The notes below the pieces were generated by a model. It searched no databases. It had not been told where the DNA came from and was given only the letters and a program-made list of their open reading frames with translations. From Devosia sp. (GTDB taxonomy: Bacteria; Pseudomonadota; Alphaproteobacteria; Rhizobiales; Devosiaceae), in contig NZ_JAQGJL010000372.1 in NCBI RefSeq assembly GCF_028290645.1, positions 1-37,211 on the forward strand: a stretch of DNA of 37,211 nt. The letters are read 5' to 3'. Below are positions 8,966 through 18,854 of this stretch, one piece after another (the stretch's first letter is position 1; every line of letters begins with the position of its first letter). A program made the translations under genes and the position numbers.

Positions 8966-9813
8966 TGGTCCGACTGGGCGGGCACGGGCTCCCGATCGGG
9001 AGCGACGATCCCTATGCCTTCGCCCGCGCCCATCGCGAGTTCGGCTATAGCGCCGCCTATGTTCCCGAGGTGCGGATCGACGACCGTGCTCGCCTCGCCG
9101 ACATCGAGCAGGCCTTCGCGGCCGAGGACGTCGTCCTCGCCGAGATCGGGATTTGGCGCAACCTCGTCTCGCCCGACGAGGCGACCCGCAAGGCCAACCT
9201 CGCCTATGCCGTCGAGCGCCTCGCCATCGCCGATGCCGTGGGCGCCGGTTGTGCAGTGAGCTACATCGGCTCGTTCCGAGCCGGGACCGACTATGCGCCC
9301 GCCGCCGAGAACATGGGCCGGGAAGCCTTCGATGCGACGGTCGAGACGGTCCGCTACCTGCTCGACACGGTGAAGCCGACACGGGCCAAATTCGCGCTCG
9401 AGATGATGCAGTACTCGTTGCCCGACAGCGTCGACAGCTATGTCGAGCTCATTCGGGCGATCGACCGGCCGATGTTCGGCGCGCATTTCGATCCGGTGAA
9501 CATCATCATGACGCCGCGGGTGTACTTCGATAACGGCGCGCTGATCCGCGAGTGCTTCGACAGGCTCGGGCAGTGGGTCGTCTCGTGCCACGCCAAGGAC
9601 ATCAAGCTCCATCACCAGGCGGCACTGCACCTCGACGAAGTGCAGATCGGCGAGGGCGTGCTGGATTACCGCACCTACCTCACCGAGCTCGATCGGCTGC
9701 CCCGCGAGGTGCCGCTGATGCTCGAACACCTGGACGGCGCCGCCTATGCCGTGGCCCGCGATCGCATTTTCGCCGTGGGAGACGAGGTCGGGGTCAGATT
9801 CGCGCGCCCGTGA
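8965..9813 (+). CDS. Sugar phosphate isomerase/epimerase (xylose isomerase-like TIM barrel)
   Basis: EMMQYSLPDSVDSYVELIRAIDRPMFGAHFDPVNII...CHAKDIKLH..EVQIGEGVLDYRTYL: AP-endonuclease-2 superfamily pattern. Confidence 0.8.
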   Translation: MVRLGGHGLPIGSDDPYAFARAHREFGYSAAYVPEVRIDDRARLADIEQAFAAEDVVLAEIGIWRNLVSPDEATRKANLAYAVERLAIADAVGAGCAVSYIGSFRAGTDYAPAAENMGREAFDATVETVRYLLDTVKPTRAKFALEMMQYSLPDSVDSYVELIRAIDRPMFGAHFDPVNIIMTPRVYFDNGALIRECFDRLGQWVVSCHAKDIKLHHQAALHLDEVQIGEGVLDYRTYLTELDRLPREVPLMLEHLDGAAYAVARDRIFAVGDEVGVRFARP

Positions 9814-9898
9814 AAATCACTGCTTGGTGATTGGTCACATTCCGGCCAACACTGTGCGTTGCTAGCCTGTAGCGAACACCGGATCACTGGAGCCGCCA

Positions 9899-11011
9899 TT
9901 GGGCGCCTACATATTGCGACGCCTGCTCCTGATGATCCCGACCTTGTTCGGGATCATGGTCGTCTCCTTCGTCATCGTGCAGTTTGCCCCGGGCGGTCCG
10001 GTCGAGCAGGTCATCGCCCAGATGTCCGGCCAGAACGTCAGCGCCACCGAGCGCATCACCGGCAGCCAGGGCGGTGACTTCGCCGGCCAAGAGACCTCGC
10101 AGGCCACGGACTCGAACGACGTCAATGCCACCTATCGCGGCGCCCGCGGACTGCGCCCGGAAATCCTCGAGCGCATCAAGAAGCAGTTCGGCTTCGACAA
10201 GCCCCCGCTCGAGCGCTTCGCCACCATGATGTGGAACTACATCCGGTTCGATTTCGGCGACAGCTACTTCCGCGACATCTCGGTCATCGACCTGATCAAG
10301 GAAAAGCTCCCGGTGTCGATCACGCTGGGCCTCTGGATGACCATCCTCGGCTACGGCGTCTCGATCCCGCTCGGCATCGCCAAGGCCATCCGCGACGGCT
10401 CGCGCTTCGACGTGTGGACCTCGTCCGTCGTCATCGTCGGCTATGCCCTTCCGGGCTTCCTCATCGCGGTGCTGCTGATCGTGCTGTTCGCCGGGGGCAG
10501 CTTCTGGGACTTCTTCCCGTTGCGGGGGCTCACCTCAGAGAACTTCGCCAGCCTCCCCTGGTACAGCCAGATCCTCGATTATCTCTGGCACATCACGCTG
10601 CCGGTCACCGCCATGGCGGTCGGCGGCTTCGCCACGGTGACGTTGCTCACCAAGAACTCGTTCCTCGAGGAGATCCGCAAGCAGTACGTCACCACCGCCC
10701 GCGCCAAGGGCCTCAACGAACGGCAGGTGCTCTACCGGCACGTCTTCCGCAACGCCATGCTGCTGGTCATCGCCAGCTTCCCCGCGGCGTTCATCTCCGC
10801 GTTCTTCGGCGGCTCGCTGCTGATCGAGACGATTTTTTCGCTCGATGGCCTCGGGCTCCTCGGCTTCCAGTCGGTGCTCAACCGCGACTATTCGGTGGTG
10901 TTCGCGACGCTCTACGTCTTCTCGCTGCTGGGGCTGGTCATCGGGCTCGTCTCCGACCTCATGTACATGTGGATCGATCCGAGGATCGATTTCGAGTCCA
11001 GGGAAGTCTGA
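9899..11011 (+). CDS. yejB: Microcin C/oligopeptide ABC transporter permease, YejB-like (TTG start)
   Basis: [44 protein letters not shown]; ends in [16 protein letters not shown]; first gene of a B-E-F-A set. Confidence 0.88.
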   Translation: MGAYILRRLLLMIPTLFGIMVVSFVIVQFAPGGPVEQVIAQMSGQNVSATERITGSQGGDFAGQETSQATDSNDVNATYRGARGLRPEILERIKKQFGFDKPPLERFATMMWNYIRFDFGDSYFRDISVIDLIKEKLPVSITLGLWMTILGYGVSIPLGIAKAIRDGSRFDVWTSSVVIVGYALPGFLIAVLLIVLFAGGSFWDFFPLRGLTSENFASLPWYSQILDYLWHITLPVTAMAVGGFATVTLLTKNSFLEEIRKQYVTTARAKGLNERQVLYRHVFRNAMLLVIASFPAAFISAFFGGSLLIETIFSLDGLGLLGFQSVLNRDYSVVFATLYVFSLLGLVIGLVSDLMYMWIDPRIDFESREV

Positions 11012-12186
11012 TGCACGGCATCGCAGCGGGCATCCGCTCTCCCTTCATCGCCTTCGCGCCAGCCGACCACGCCCGCCCGGCCCCCCGTCTCTCCCCGATC
11101 AACCAGCGCCGGCTCAAGGTCTTCAACGCCAACAGGCGAGGCGTATGGTCGCTGTGGATCTTCCTCATCCTGTTCATCCTCACCATGTTCGCCGAGCTGA
11201 TCGCCAACGACCGGCCACTGGTGGTGAGCTACAAGGGCGAATTGCTGTTTCCGGTGCTGGTCGCCTACCCCGAGACCAAGTTCGGCGGCTTTCTCGCCGA
11301 AACGATCTATCGCGACCCGTTCATCTCGGACGAAATCAACGCCAATGGCTGGATGATCTGGGCGCCGATCCGCTACTCCTACAACACGGTCGACGAATCC
11401 CTCACCGGCGCAGTCCCCTCGAAACCTTCATGGCTGCAGACGCCCGAAGAGCGCTGCGCCTTCTATCCCGCCGGCGTCGCCGATCCCTCGTGCAACATCG
11501 GCAATTTCCACTGGCTCGGCACCGACGACCAGGGCCGCGACGTGCTCGCCCGGCTGATCTACGGCTTCCGCATCTCGGTGCTGTTCGGCCTCATCCTTAC
11601 CGTGCTCTCCTCGATTGTCGGCATCGGCGCCGGGGCACTGCAGGGCTATCTCGGCGGCTGGGTCGATCTCACCGCGCAGCGGCTGATCGAGATATGGACC
11701 TCGGTTCCCTCGCTCTATCTGCTACTGATCATTTCCAGCATCATCGCCCCGAGCTTCTGGGTGCTGCTCGGTATCCTGCTGCTGTTCTCGTGGACGGCGC
11801 TGGTCGGGATCGTGCGCGCCGAGTTCCTGCGTGCCCGCAACTTCGAGTATGTCGCGGCCGCCCGGGCACTCGGCGTCTCCAACTTCAAGATCATGACGGG
11901 GCACCTGCTCCCCAACGCCATGGTCGCGACCCTCACCTTCATGCCGTTCATCCTCGCCGGCTCGGTGACGACGCTCACGGCCCTCGATTTCCTCGGCTTC
12001 GGCCTGCCGGTCGGCTCGCCGTCGCTCGGTGAACTGCTGAGCCAGGGCAAGGACAACCTCTCCGCCTGGTGGCTGGGGATCACCGGCTTCTTCACCGTCT
12101 CGATCATCCTCACCCTCCTCGTCTTCATCGGCGAGGCGGTGCGCGACGCCTTCGACCCGCGCAAAACCTTTGCGGGGCGCCAATGA
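11011..12186 (+). CDS. yejE: Microcin C/oligopeptide ABC transporter permease, YejE-like
   Basis: LSPINQRRLKVFNANRRGVWSLWIFLILFILTMFAELIANDRPL...HWLGTDDQGRDVLARLIYGFRISVLFGL. Confidence 0.88.
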   Translation: MHGIAAGIRSPFIAFAPADHARPAPRLSPINQRRLKVFNANRRGVWSLWIFLILFILTMFAELIANDRPLVVSYKGELLFPVLVAYPETKFGGFLAETIYRDPFISDEINANGWMIWAPIRYSYNTVDESLTGAVPSKPSWLQTPEERCAFYPAGVADPSCNIGNFHWLGTDDQGRDVLARLIYGFRISVLFGLILTVLSSIVGIGAGALQGYLGGWVDLTAQRLIEIWTSVPSLYLLLIISSIIAPSFWVLLGILLLFSWTALVGIVRAEFLRARNFEYVAAARALGVSNFKIMTGHLLPNAMVATLTFMPFILAGSVTTLTALDFLGFGLPVGSPSLGELLSQGKDNLSAWWLGITGFFTVSIILTLLVFIGEAVRDAFDPRKTFAGRQ

Positions 12187-13811
12187 GCGGCCCCCTGCTC
12201 CAGGTAGATGACCTGCACGTGGATTTCGCCACCGAACACGGCCAGATGCACGCCGTCCGCGGCGTCTCGTTCGACATCCAGCCGGGCCAGACGGTGGCAC
12301 TGGTCGGCGAGTCCGGTTCGGGCAAGTCCGTCACCGCCCTCTCCGTCCTCCGCCTCCTCCCCTACCCCGCCGCTTCCCATCCCAAGGGGCGCATCCTGTT
12401 CAACGGCGTGGACCTGCTCGGTGCCGACGGTCGCGGCATCCGCGCGGTGCGCGGCAACGCCATCTCGATGATCTTCCAGGAGCCGATGAGTTCGCTCAAC
12501 CCGCTCCACACCGTCGAGCGGCAGGTCAGCGAAGCGCTGATCCTCCACCGCGGCATGCGGCGCGCGGCGGCGCGCGTCCGCACCATCGAGCTCCTCACCG
12601 AGGTCGGCATCCCCAACCCGGAGTCGCGCCTCGACGATTTCCCGCATCAGCTCTCGGGCGGGCAGCGCCAGCGGGTGATGATCGCAATGGCGCTCGCCAA
12701 CGAGCCGCAACTGCTCATCGCCGACGAGCCGACCACCGCGCTCGACGTCACCGTGCAGGCGCAGATCCTCGAGCTGCTGATGTCGCTGCAGAAGAAGCGC
12801 GGCATGGCGATCCTGTTCATCACCCACGACCTGCAGATCGTCCGCCGCATGGCCGAGATCACCCACGTGATGACCGAGGGCAAGATCGTCGAGTCCGGCA
12901 CGACCGAGGCACTCTTTGCCAACCCCCAGCACCCCTACACGCGAAAACTCCTTGCCGCCGAGCCGAAGGGCGATCCGCCGTCGCCGGCCGCGGATGCCCC
13001 CGTGCTGGTCAGCGCCGAAAAGCTCCGCGTCTGGTTCCCGATCAAGCGCGGGTTCCTCCGCCGCATCGTCGGCCACGTGAAGGCCGTGGACGACATCGAC
13101 ATCACCATCCGCCGCGGCGAAACCCTCGGTCTCGTCGGCGAGTCCGGGTCGGGCAAGACCACTCTCGGCCGGGCCTTGCTCCGCCTCATCGGTTCGGAGG
13201 GCCGCATCGTCTATCTCGGCAAGGACATCGAGAAGCTCTCCTGGGGCGCCATGCGGCCCTTGCGCAAGGACATGCAGATCGTCTTCCAGGACCCGTTCGG
13301 CTCGCTCAGCCCGCGCATGTCGGTGGCCGAGATCATCGCCGAGGGCCTCGCGGTCCACGCCCCGCAGCTCAGCCCCGCCGAGCGCGACGCGAAGGTGGTC
13401 CAGGCCCTCACCGAAGTCGGGCTCGATCCCGAAGCCCGCTTCCGCTACCCCCACGAGTTCTCCGGCGGCCAGCGCCAGCGCGTCGCCATTGCCCGCGCCA
13501 TGGTGCTCGAGCCGAAATTCGTCGTCCTCGACGAGCCCACCTCCGCCCTCGACATGAGCGTCCAGGCCCAGGTGGTCGACCTGCTCCGCGACCTGCAGCG
13601 CCGGCACAACCTCACCTATCTCTTCATCTCGCACGACCTGCGCGTCGTCCGGGCGCTCGCCAATGAGCTGATGGTGATGCGCAACGGCAAGGTGGTCGAG
13701 CACGGCCCGGCCCGCGACATCTTCGCCGCGCCGCAATCCGACTACACCAAGGCCCTGATGGCTGCCGCCTTCGCCGTCGAGGCGGCTCCGAGCCCCGAGG
13801 TGGCGCAGTGA
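12183..13811 (+). CDS. yejF: Dipeptide/oligopeptide ABC transporter, duplicated ATPase, YejF-like
   Basis: Two ABC cassettes: [12 protein letters not shown]...[15 protein letters not shown] and [14 protein letters not shown]...[19 protein letters not shown] overlap with yejE. Confidence 0.93.
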   Translation: MSGPLLQVDDLHVDFATEHGQMHAVRGVSFDIQPGQTVALVGESGSGKSVTALSVLRLLPYPAASHPKGRILFNGVDLLGADGRGIRAVRGNAISMIFQEPMSSLNPLHTVERQVSEALILHRGMRRAAARVRTIELLTEVGIPNPESRLDDFPHQLSGGQRQRVMIAMALANEPQLLIADEPTTALDVTVQAQILELLMSLQKKRGMAILFITHDLQIVRRMAEITHVMTEGKIVESGTTEALFANPQHPYTRKLLAAEPKGDPPSPAADAPVLVSAEKLRVWFPIKRGFLRRIVGHVKAVDDIDITIRRGETLGLVGESGSGKTTLGRALLRLIGSEGRIVYLGKDIEKLSWGAMRPLRKDMQIVFQDPFGSLSPRMSVAEIIAEGLAVHAPQLSPAERDAKVVQALTEVGLDPEARFRYPHEFSGGQRQRVAIARAMVLEPKFVVLDEPTSALDMSVQAQVVDLLRDLQRRHNLTYLFISHDLRVVRALANELMVMRNGKVVEHGPARDIFAAPQSDYTKALMAAAFAVEAAPSPEVAQ

Positions 13812-13828
13812 GGGGAGCCGCGGATCAG

Positions 13829-13950
13829 GTGGCTGTGGACCCCCACCCCTGTCCCCCTAAGAATGGGGAGGGAGACCCTCTCACCGCTATCAGTGCTTTG
13901 GTCTCCCTCCCCAGTAGGGGGAGGGGACAGGGGTGGGGGTCCACAGCCGC
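13829..13950. repeat. Type A extragenic palindrome (inverted arm pair) between yejF and yejA
   Basis: Left arm ggctgtggacccccacccctgtccccctaagaatggggagggagacc; right arm is its near reverse complement ggtctccctccccagtagggggaggggacaggggtgggggtccacagcc. Confidence 0.9.
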
Positions 13951-14032
13951 GATCTCTCCTGGACCACCCTCGATTCCCGCCGCAATCGCCCCTAAGCTCC
14001 CCCGCAACGTTCTCCCCCAACGGAGGCCCTTC

Positions 14033-15880
14033 ATGCACCTCGCCAAGCTCGCCACCCTCACCCTCGCAGCCCTCCTCGCCCTCTCCCCAGCCCTCGCGCA
14101 GGAGAAGGTCTGGCATCACGCCGGCTCGCTGATCGGCGAGCCGAAATACCCCGAGGGCTTCGCCAGGTTCGACTACGTGAACCCCGATGCCCCGGTCGGC
14201 GGCCAAGTGCGGCTGAGTTCGATGGGCGGCTTCGACACCTTCAACCCGATCCTGCCCGAGGGGGAACCGGTCGACGGGATCGGCCTCGTCTATGAGACGC
14301 TGACCACCGCCTCGCTCGACGAGACCTCGACGCAATACGGCGACCTCGCCGAAGCATTCAGCTTCCCCGACGACTATTCCTCGGTCACCTTCCGCATGAA
14401 CCCGCGCGCCAAGTGGGCGGACGGCGAGCCGGTGACCGCCGAGGACGTGGTCTGGTCGTTCAACAAGATCATGGAGCTGAACCCCAGCCAGGCGAACTAC
14501 TACGCCAACGTCACCAAGGCCGAAGTCACGGCGCCGGGCGAGGTGACCTTCACTTTCGACCAGAAGGGCAACCGCGAGCTGCCGCACATCATGGGCCAGC
14601 TGATCGTCCTGCCCCAGCACTGGTGGGAAGGCACCGGCCCGGACGGCAAGCCGCGCGACATCGCCCACTCCACCCTCGAGCCGCCGATGGGCTCGGGCCC
14701 GTACAAGCTCGCGAGCTTCTCGCCCGGCGCCTCGGTCACCTACGAGCGGGACCCCAACTACTGGGCCCTCAAGGAGCCGTTCAACATCGGGCAGAACAAC
14801 TTCCAGCAGATCAAGTACGAGTATTTCCGCGACACCACCGCCGAGTTCGAAGGCTTCAAGGGCGACGAATTCGACTGGTGGGACGAGAACCTCGCGCTGC
14901 GCTGGCAGAACGGCTACGACTTCCCCGCCGTCACCGAAGGCAAGGTGACCAAGGAGCTGTTCGAGAACAATTACCGCGGCTCGGGCGTCCTCGTCGGGTT
15001 CGTCCCGAACCTTCGGAAGCCCCTGTTCCAGAACGAAGCCCTGCGCGAAGCGATGCTCTACGCGTTCGATTTCGAGGAGCTCGACAAGCTCAGGTTCTTC
15101 GGCCAATACGACCGCATCAACAGCTACTTTTACGGCACCGAGTTCGCTTCGTCCGGCCTGCCTCAGGGCAAGGAGCTCGAAATCCTCAACTCGGTCAGGG
15201 ACCTCGTCCCCGCCTCGGTATTCACCACCGAATACAAGAACCCGGTCAACGGCGATCCGACCAAGCTGCGCAACAGCCTCCGCACCGCCAACCAGATCCT
15301 CACCCAGGCCGGATACACCCTCAACGGCAACCAGCTGATGGACCCGACCGGCAAGCCGGTCTCGTTCGAGATCCTGCTCAACGGCCCGACCATCGAGCCG
15401 ATCGCCACGGCGTTCCAGACCAACCTCAAGCGGCTCGGCATCGACGCCACCATCCGCACCGTCGACTCACCGCAATATATCGAGCGGGTCGGCAAGCGCG
15501 ACTACGACATGATCTATACCGGCTGGGGCCAGTCGCTCTCCCCGGGCAACGAGCAGCGCGACTTCTGGGGCTCGGCGTCAGCCCAGGGCGAGGACAGCCG
15601 CAACTATGCGGGCATCGCCGACAAGGGCATCGACGCATTGATCGACAAGGTCATCTTCGCCACCGACCGCGATACGCTCATCGCCGCCACCCGCGCGCTC
15701 GACCGTGTGCTGCTCGCCCACCACTACGTGACGCCGACCTACACGCTGCGCAAATCTCGCATCGCCCGCTGGGACCGCTTCAGTCACCCCGATCCCCTCC
15801 CCGAATTCAACATCGGCTTCCCCACGGTCTGGTGGTACGACGAGGCAAAGGCGGCCAAGACCGGGGCAGCGAAGAACTAG
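14033..15880 (+). CDS. yejA: Oligopeptide/microcin C extracellular solute-binding protein, YejA-like
   Basis: Signal MHLAKLATLTLAALLALSPALAQ; SBP_bac_5 features (GLVYETLTTASLDE, FRMNPRAKWADGEPVTAEDVVWSF, GSGPYKL). Confidence 0.9.
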   Translation: MHLAKLATLTLAALLALSPALAQEKVWHHAGSLIGEPKYPEGFARFDYVNPDAPVGGQVRLSSMGGFDTFNPILPEGEPVDGIGLVYETLTTASLDETSTQYGDLAEAFSFPDDYSSVTFRMNPRAKWADGEPVTAEDVVWSFNKIMELNPSQANYYANVTKAEVTAPGEVTFTFDQKGNRELPHIMGQLIVLPQHWWEGTGPDGKPRDIAHSTLEPPMGSGPYKLASFSPGASVTYERDPNYWALKEPFNIGQNNFQQIKYEYFRDTTAEFEGFKGDEFDWWDENLALRWQNGYDFPAVTEGKVTKELFENNYRGSGVLVGFVPNLRKPLFQNEALREAMLYAFDFEELDKLRFFGQYDRINSYFYGTEFASSGLPQGKELEILNSVRDLVPASVFTTEYKNPVNGDPTKLRNSLRTANQILTQAGYTLNGNQLMDPTGKPVSFEILLNGPTIEPIATAFQTNLKRLGIDATIRTVDSPQYIERVGKRDYDMIYTGWGQSLSPGNEQRDFWGSASAQGEDSRNYAGIADKGIDALIDKVIFATDRDTLIAATRALDRVLLAHHYVTPTYTLRKSRIARWDRFSHPDPLPEFNIGFPTVWWYDEAKAAKTGAAKN

Positions 15881-17544
15881 GCCTTCGACAGATCGAACCA
15901 GGCGAGGCCCTTTTGCCGGGCCTCGTCCCGCGCCTCGTCGTACCCCGCGTCCGCGTAACGCATCACGCCGAGCCCGGTATCATTGGTCAGCGCGTGGCTC
16001 AGCCGCGCGTCGGCCGCCTCCGTACCGTCCGCCACCAGCGTCACGCCGGCCGAGGTCATGTACCCGGCGTAGCCGCCGCCGCCCGAGTGGATGGCGACGA
16101 GGTCGGCCATCGAGGCCGTCAGCAGCATGGCATCGAGCAGCGGCCAGTCGGCGATGGCGTCCGAGCCGTCCTTCATGTTCTCGGTCATGATGTTGGGGTG
16201 CGCCATGGCGCCGGCGTCGAGGTGATCGCGGCTGAACGCCACCGGGCCGCTCAATTCCCCTGATTTTACAAGGGCATTGACGGCCAGTGCCAGCTGCGTG
16301 CGCTCGCCGTGGCCAAGCCAGGCGATGCGGGCGGGCAGGCCCTCGAACGGCACGTATTGGCGCGCGAGGCCGATCCAGTTGGTGACGATGTTGTTGCCGG
16401 GAAACATCTCCAGCACCAGGTCGTCGATTCGCCGGATATCGTCCGGCTCGCCGGACAGCGCCATCCAGCGGAAGGGGCCGATGGCCCGTGCGAACAGCGG
16501 TCTCAGGTAGGCTTCGGTGAAGATCGGGATGTCGAACGCGTGCTCGACGCCGCCCTTTTTCGCCTGGGTGCGGATCAGGTTGCCGTTGTCGAACACCTCG
16601 GCGCCGGCGCGCTGGAAGGCGAGCATGGCGTTGACGTGTTCGACGATGGAAGCCGTGCTTTCGGCCATCAACAGCGCCGGATTGGCTATGCGTAGGTCAT
16701 GGACTTCCGCCAGCGTGCGCGTCCGCGGCACGTAGCCATAGACGAGGTCGTGCGCACTGGTCTGGTCGGTCACGATATCGGGCACGATTCCCCGCCGCAC
16801 GATCTCGGGATAGACGTCGGCGGCGTTGCCGACGAGCCCGACCGAGAGCGGGCGCTTCTCCTTCACGGCGGCGTCGATCATCGCCAGCGCGGTGTCGAGG
16901 TCGGGGGCGATCTCCTCGAGGTAGCCGATGTCCTTCCGCCGTCGCGCCCGCTCCGGATCGATATCGACGACGAGGATCGCGGCGCCCGCCATGCGGCCGG
17001 CCAGCGGCTGCGAGCCGCCCATGCCGCCGAGCCCGGCGGTGAGGATGAAGCGGCCGCGCAGGTCGCCGCCGAAGCGCTTCTCGGCGATGCGCATGAAGAT
17101 CTCGTAGGTGCCCTGGATCACCCCCTGGCTGCCGATATACTGCCACGCCCCGGCGGTCAGCCCGCCCCAGGCGATCAGGCCCTTCTTCTCGAGCTCGTAG
17201 AACACCTCGGCCTTCGCCCACTGCCCGACGATGTTGCAGTTGGCCATGATCACCAGCGGCGCCTGCGCATGGGTCTTGAACAGGCCGATGGGCTTGCCGG
17301 ACTGGATCAGCAGCGTCTGGTCCTCGTCCATGGTGGTCAGCGCGGCGACGATCTGCCTGTGCGCTGCCCAGTTGCGCGCGGCCTTCCCGAGCGCGGCGTA
17401 GACCACGAGGTTGTCGGGGTCCTCACCGACAGAGAGCACGTTCTCGAGCAGGCGGAGCAACCCCTCCTGGCGCCAGCCTTTGGCGCGGAGGACGGGGCCG
17501 GAGGGGATGGGGAAATTGGGGTGGCGGGAATTGGGTTTGGGCAT
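15877..17544 (-). CDS. Urocanate hydratase family protein, probably a (S-methyl)thiourocanate hydratase-type paralogue
   Basis: Urocanase family: GRFILTAGLGGMGGSQPLAGRMAGA, LVGNAADVYPEIVRRGIVPDIVTDQTSAHD, NWIGLARQYVPFEGLPARIAWLGHGER; genome context is not canonical hut. Confidence 0.85.
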   Translation of the reverse strand: MPKPNSRHPNFPIPSGPVLRAKGWRQEGLLRLLENVLSVGEDPDNLVVYAALGKAARNWAAHRQIVAALTTMDEDQTLLIQSGKPIGLFKTHAQAPLVIMANCNIVGQWAKAEVFYELEKKGLIAWGGLTAGAWQYIGSQGVIQGTYEIFMRIAEKRFGGDLRGRFILTAGLGGMGGSQPLAGRMAGAAILVVDIDPERARRRKDIGYLEEIAPDLDTALAMIDAAVKEKRPLSVGLVGNAADVYPEIVRRGIVPDIVTDQTSAHDLVYGYVPRTRTLAEVHDLRIANPALLMAESTASIVEHVNAMLAFQRAGAEVFDNGNLIRTQAKKGGVEHAFDIPIFTEAYLRPLFARAIGPFRWMALSGEPDDIRRIDDLVLEMFPGNNIVTNWIGLARQYVPFEGLPARIAWLGHGERTQLALAVNALVKSGELSGPVAFSRDHLDAGAMAHPNIMTENMKDGSDAIADWPLLDAMLLTASMADLVAIHSGGGGYAGYMTSAGVTLVADGTEAADARLSHALTNDTGLGVMRYADAGYDEARDEARQKGLAWFDLSKA

Positions 17545-17580
17545 GGTGTGGAGGTTCTAGCACCAGCCGCAAGATGGCGA

Positions 17581-17718
17581 AACTGCCCCTCACCCGGCGC
17601 TACGCGCCACCCTCTCCCTCAAGGGGAGAGGGAAGAAGGCGAGATTGTGCCACGCTCTTCCCCTCTCCCCTTGAGGGAGAGGGTGGCTCGGCGAAGCCGA
17701 GGCGGGTGAGGGGCAGTT
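17581..17718. repeat. Type B extragenic palindrome
   Basis: aactgcccctcacccggcgctacgcgccaccctctccctcaaggggagaggg ... ccctctccccttgagggagagggtggctcggcgaagccgaggcgggtgaggggcagtt. Confidence 0.88.
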
Positions 17719-17725
17719 CAGACCC

Positions 17726-18853
17726 CTACTTCCACCCCTTCGCCGCCTTCTTCTTCCGCTTCACCCCATCCAGCGCGTATTTCACCAGCTCGATCCCCAT
17801 AGCCTTCTCCACCGGCGGATAGACCGCCGGATCGAGCACCGACGAGGCCAGCGGAATGATCTTCTTGGGGACGTGGAGGACGAAGACGAACATGCCTTCG
17901 CGCAACTGCCCGGCGCTGAGCGGGGTGCCGGCGGCGTCGAGGGTGGCGATCACGTCGGGGAAGGTCGCGAGCCGGGTGCCGCCGGCGTCATCCACTGCCA
18001 TGTATTCGTTCATGGTGTGGATGGTGACCGCCTTGTCGCCATCGCCCAGCGCGAACCGGCCGATGTCGAAGGCCTCCTTTGTGTAGACGAGCTCCTTCTT
18101 CGTCACCGCGCCCTTGGCCAGGATGCTGCCGCCCGTCGTCTTGACGATGGCGTCGATGACCGCCGAGCCGCCTTTCTTTTCCGCCGCGATGATCGCTTCG
18201 CCGAGGCTCAGCGCCAGCGAGATGCCGCCGAGTGCCGCGTTGCGCCGCACGTATTTGGCGCGCAGCGGGTTGCGGCACGAGGCGATGAAGCCGCCCGACT
18301 GGTCGGCGGCGGTGCGAAGGATCGGCGAGATCTTTGCCGTCGCGCCCTTCACCACCAGCTCGATATAGCGGTTCTCGGCACGGTTGCCGCCCACTGCGGT
18401 CTGGATCATCTTTTTCGGGCTGCCGGCCATGCCGATCGAGCCCATGTCGCCCGTCGGGTGCGCGCGGATATCGCCCACGGCGTCCACCACCTTGGTGCCG
18501 AGCAGCGCCGAGGGCAGCCAGGCGTTCAGCGTCGAGCTCTTGCCGTTCTGCCCGATCATCAGGCCGCTCAGCTTCTCGCCCAGCGCCTTTTCGAGCAGCT
18601 TCACGGCCTTGACGTAGTCGACACCCTGCATCTCCCACGCGGTAGTCGAGGCCGGCGCGCCGATGGCGGCGGCGGTTGCCACCCAGTCGCGCGGGTCGAG
18701 CTCCTCGATGTCCACCAGCTCGGGCTTGCCGACGCTCACCGCAGCATAGCCGAGCATCCGGCCATGATCGGCCCAGCCACCGCCGCCAGCAGCATAGACG
18801 GAGCCGCCCTTTACGGCGGGCTCCACGTCTTTTTCGGTCAATACGCGACCCAT
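17726..18853 (-). CDS. DUF917 family protein (S-methyl thiohydantoin desulfurase-type)
   Basis: MGRVLTEKDVEPAVKGGSVYAAGGGGWADHGRMLGYAAV...TAAAIGAP...IGQNGKSSTLNAWLPSALLGTKVVDAVGDIRAHPTGDMGSIGMAG: DUF917-like; precise activity inferred from family and context. Confidence 0.75.
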   Translation of the reverse strand: MGRVLTEKDVEPAVKGGSVYAAGGGGWADHGRMLGYAAVSVGKPELVDIEELDPRDWVATAAAIGAPASTTAWEMQGVDYVKAVKLLEKALGEKLSGLMIGQNGKSSTLNAWLPSALLGTKVVDAVGDIRAHPTGDMGSIGMAGSPKKMIQTAVGGNRAENRYIELVVKGATAKISPILRTAADQSGGFIASCRNPLRAKYVRRNAALGGISLALSLGEAIIAAEKKGGSAVIDAIVKTTGGSILAKGAVTKKELVYTKEAFDIGRFALGDGDKAVTIHTMNEYMAVDDAGGTRLATFPDVIATLDAAGTPLSAGQLREGMFVFVLHVPKKIIPLASSVLDPAVYPPVEKAMGIELVKYALDGVKRKKKAAKGWK

Positions 18854-18854
18854 A

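Noticed and set aside
11715-13736. 673 aa minus-strand ORF over yejE/yejF
   Set aside because: Shadow of two clearly coding ABC genes; composition typical of antisense translation.
14413-16263. 616 aa plus-strand ORF overlapping yejA and the urocanase gene
   Set aside because: R/Q/P-rich out-of-frame translation with no recognisable motif.
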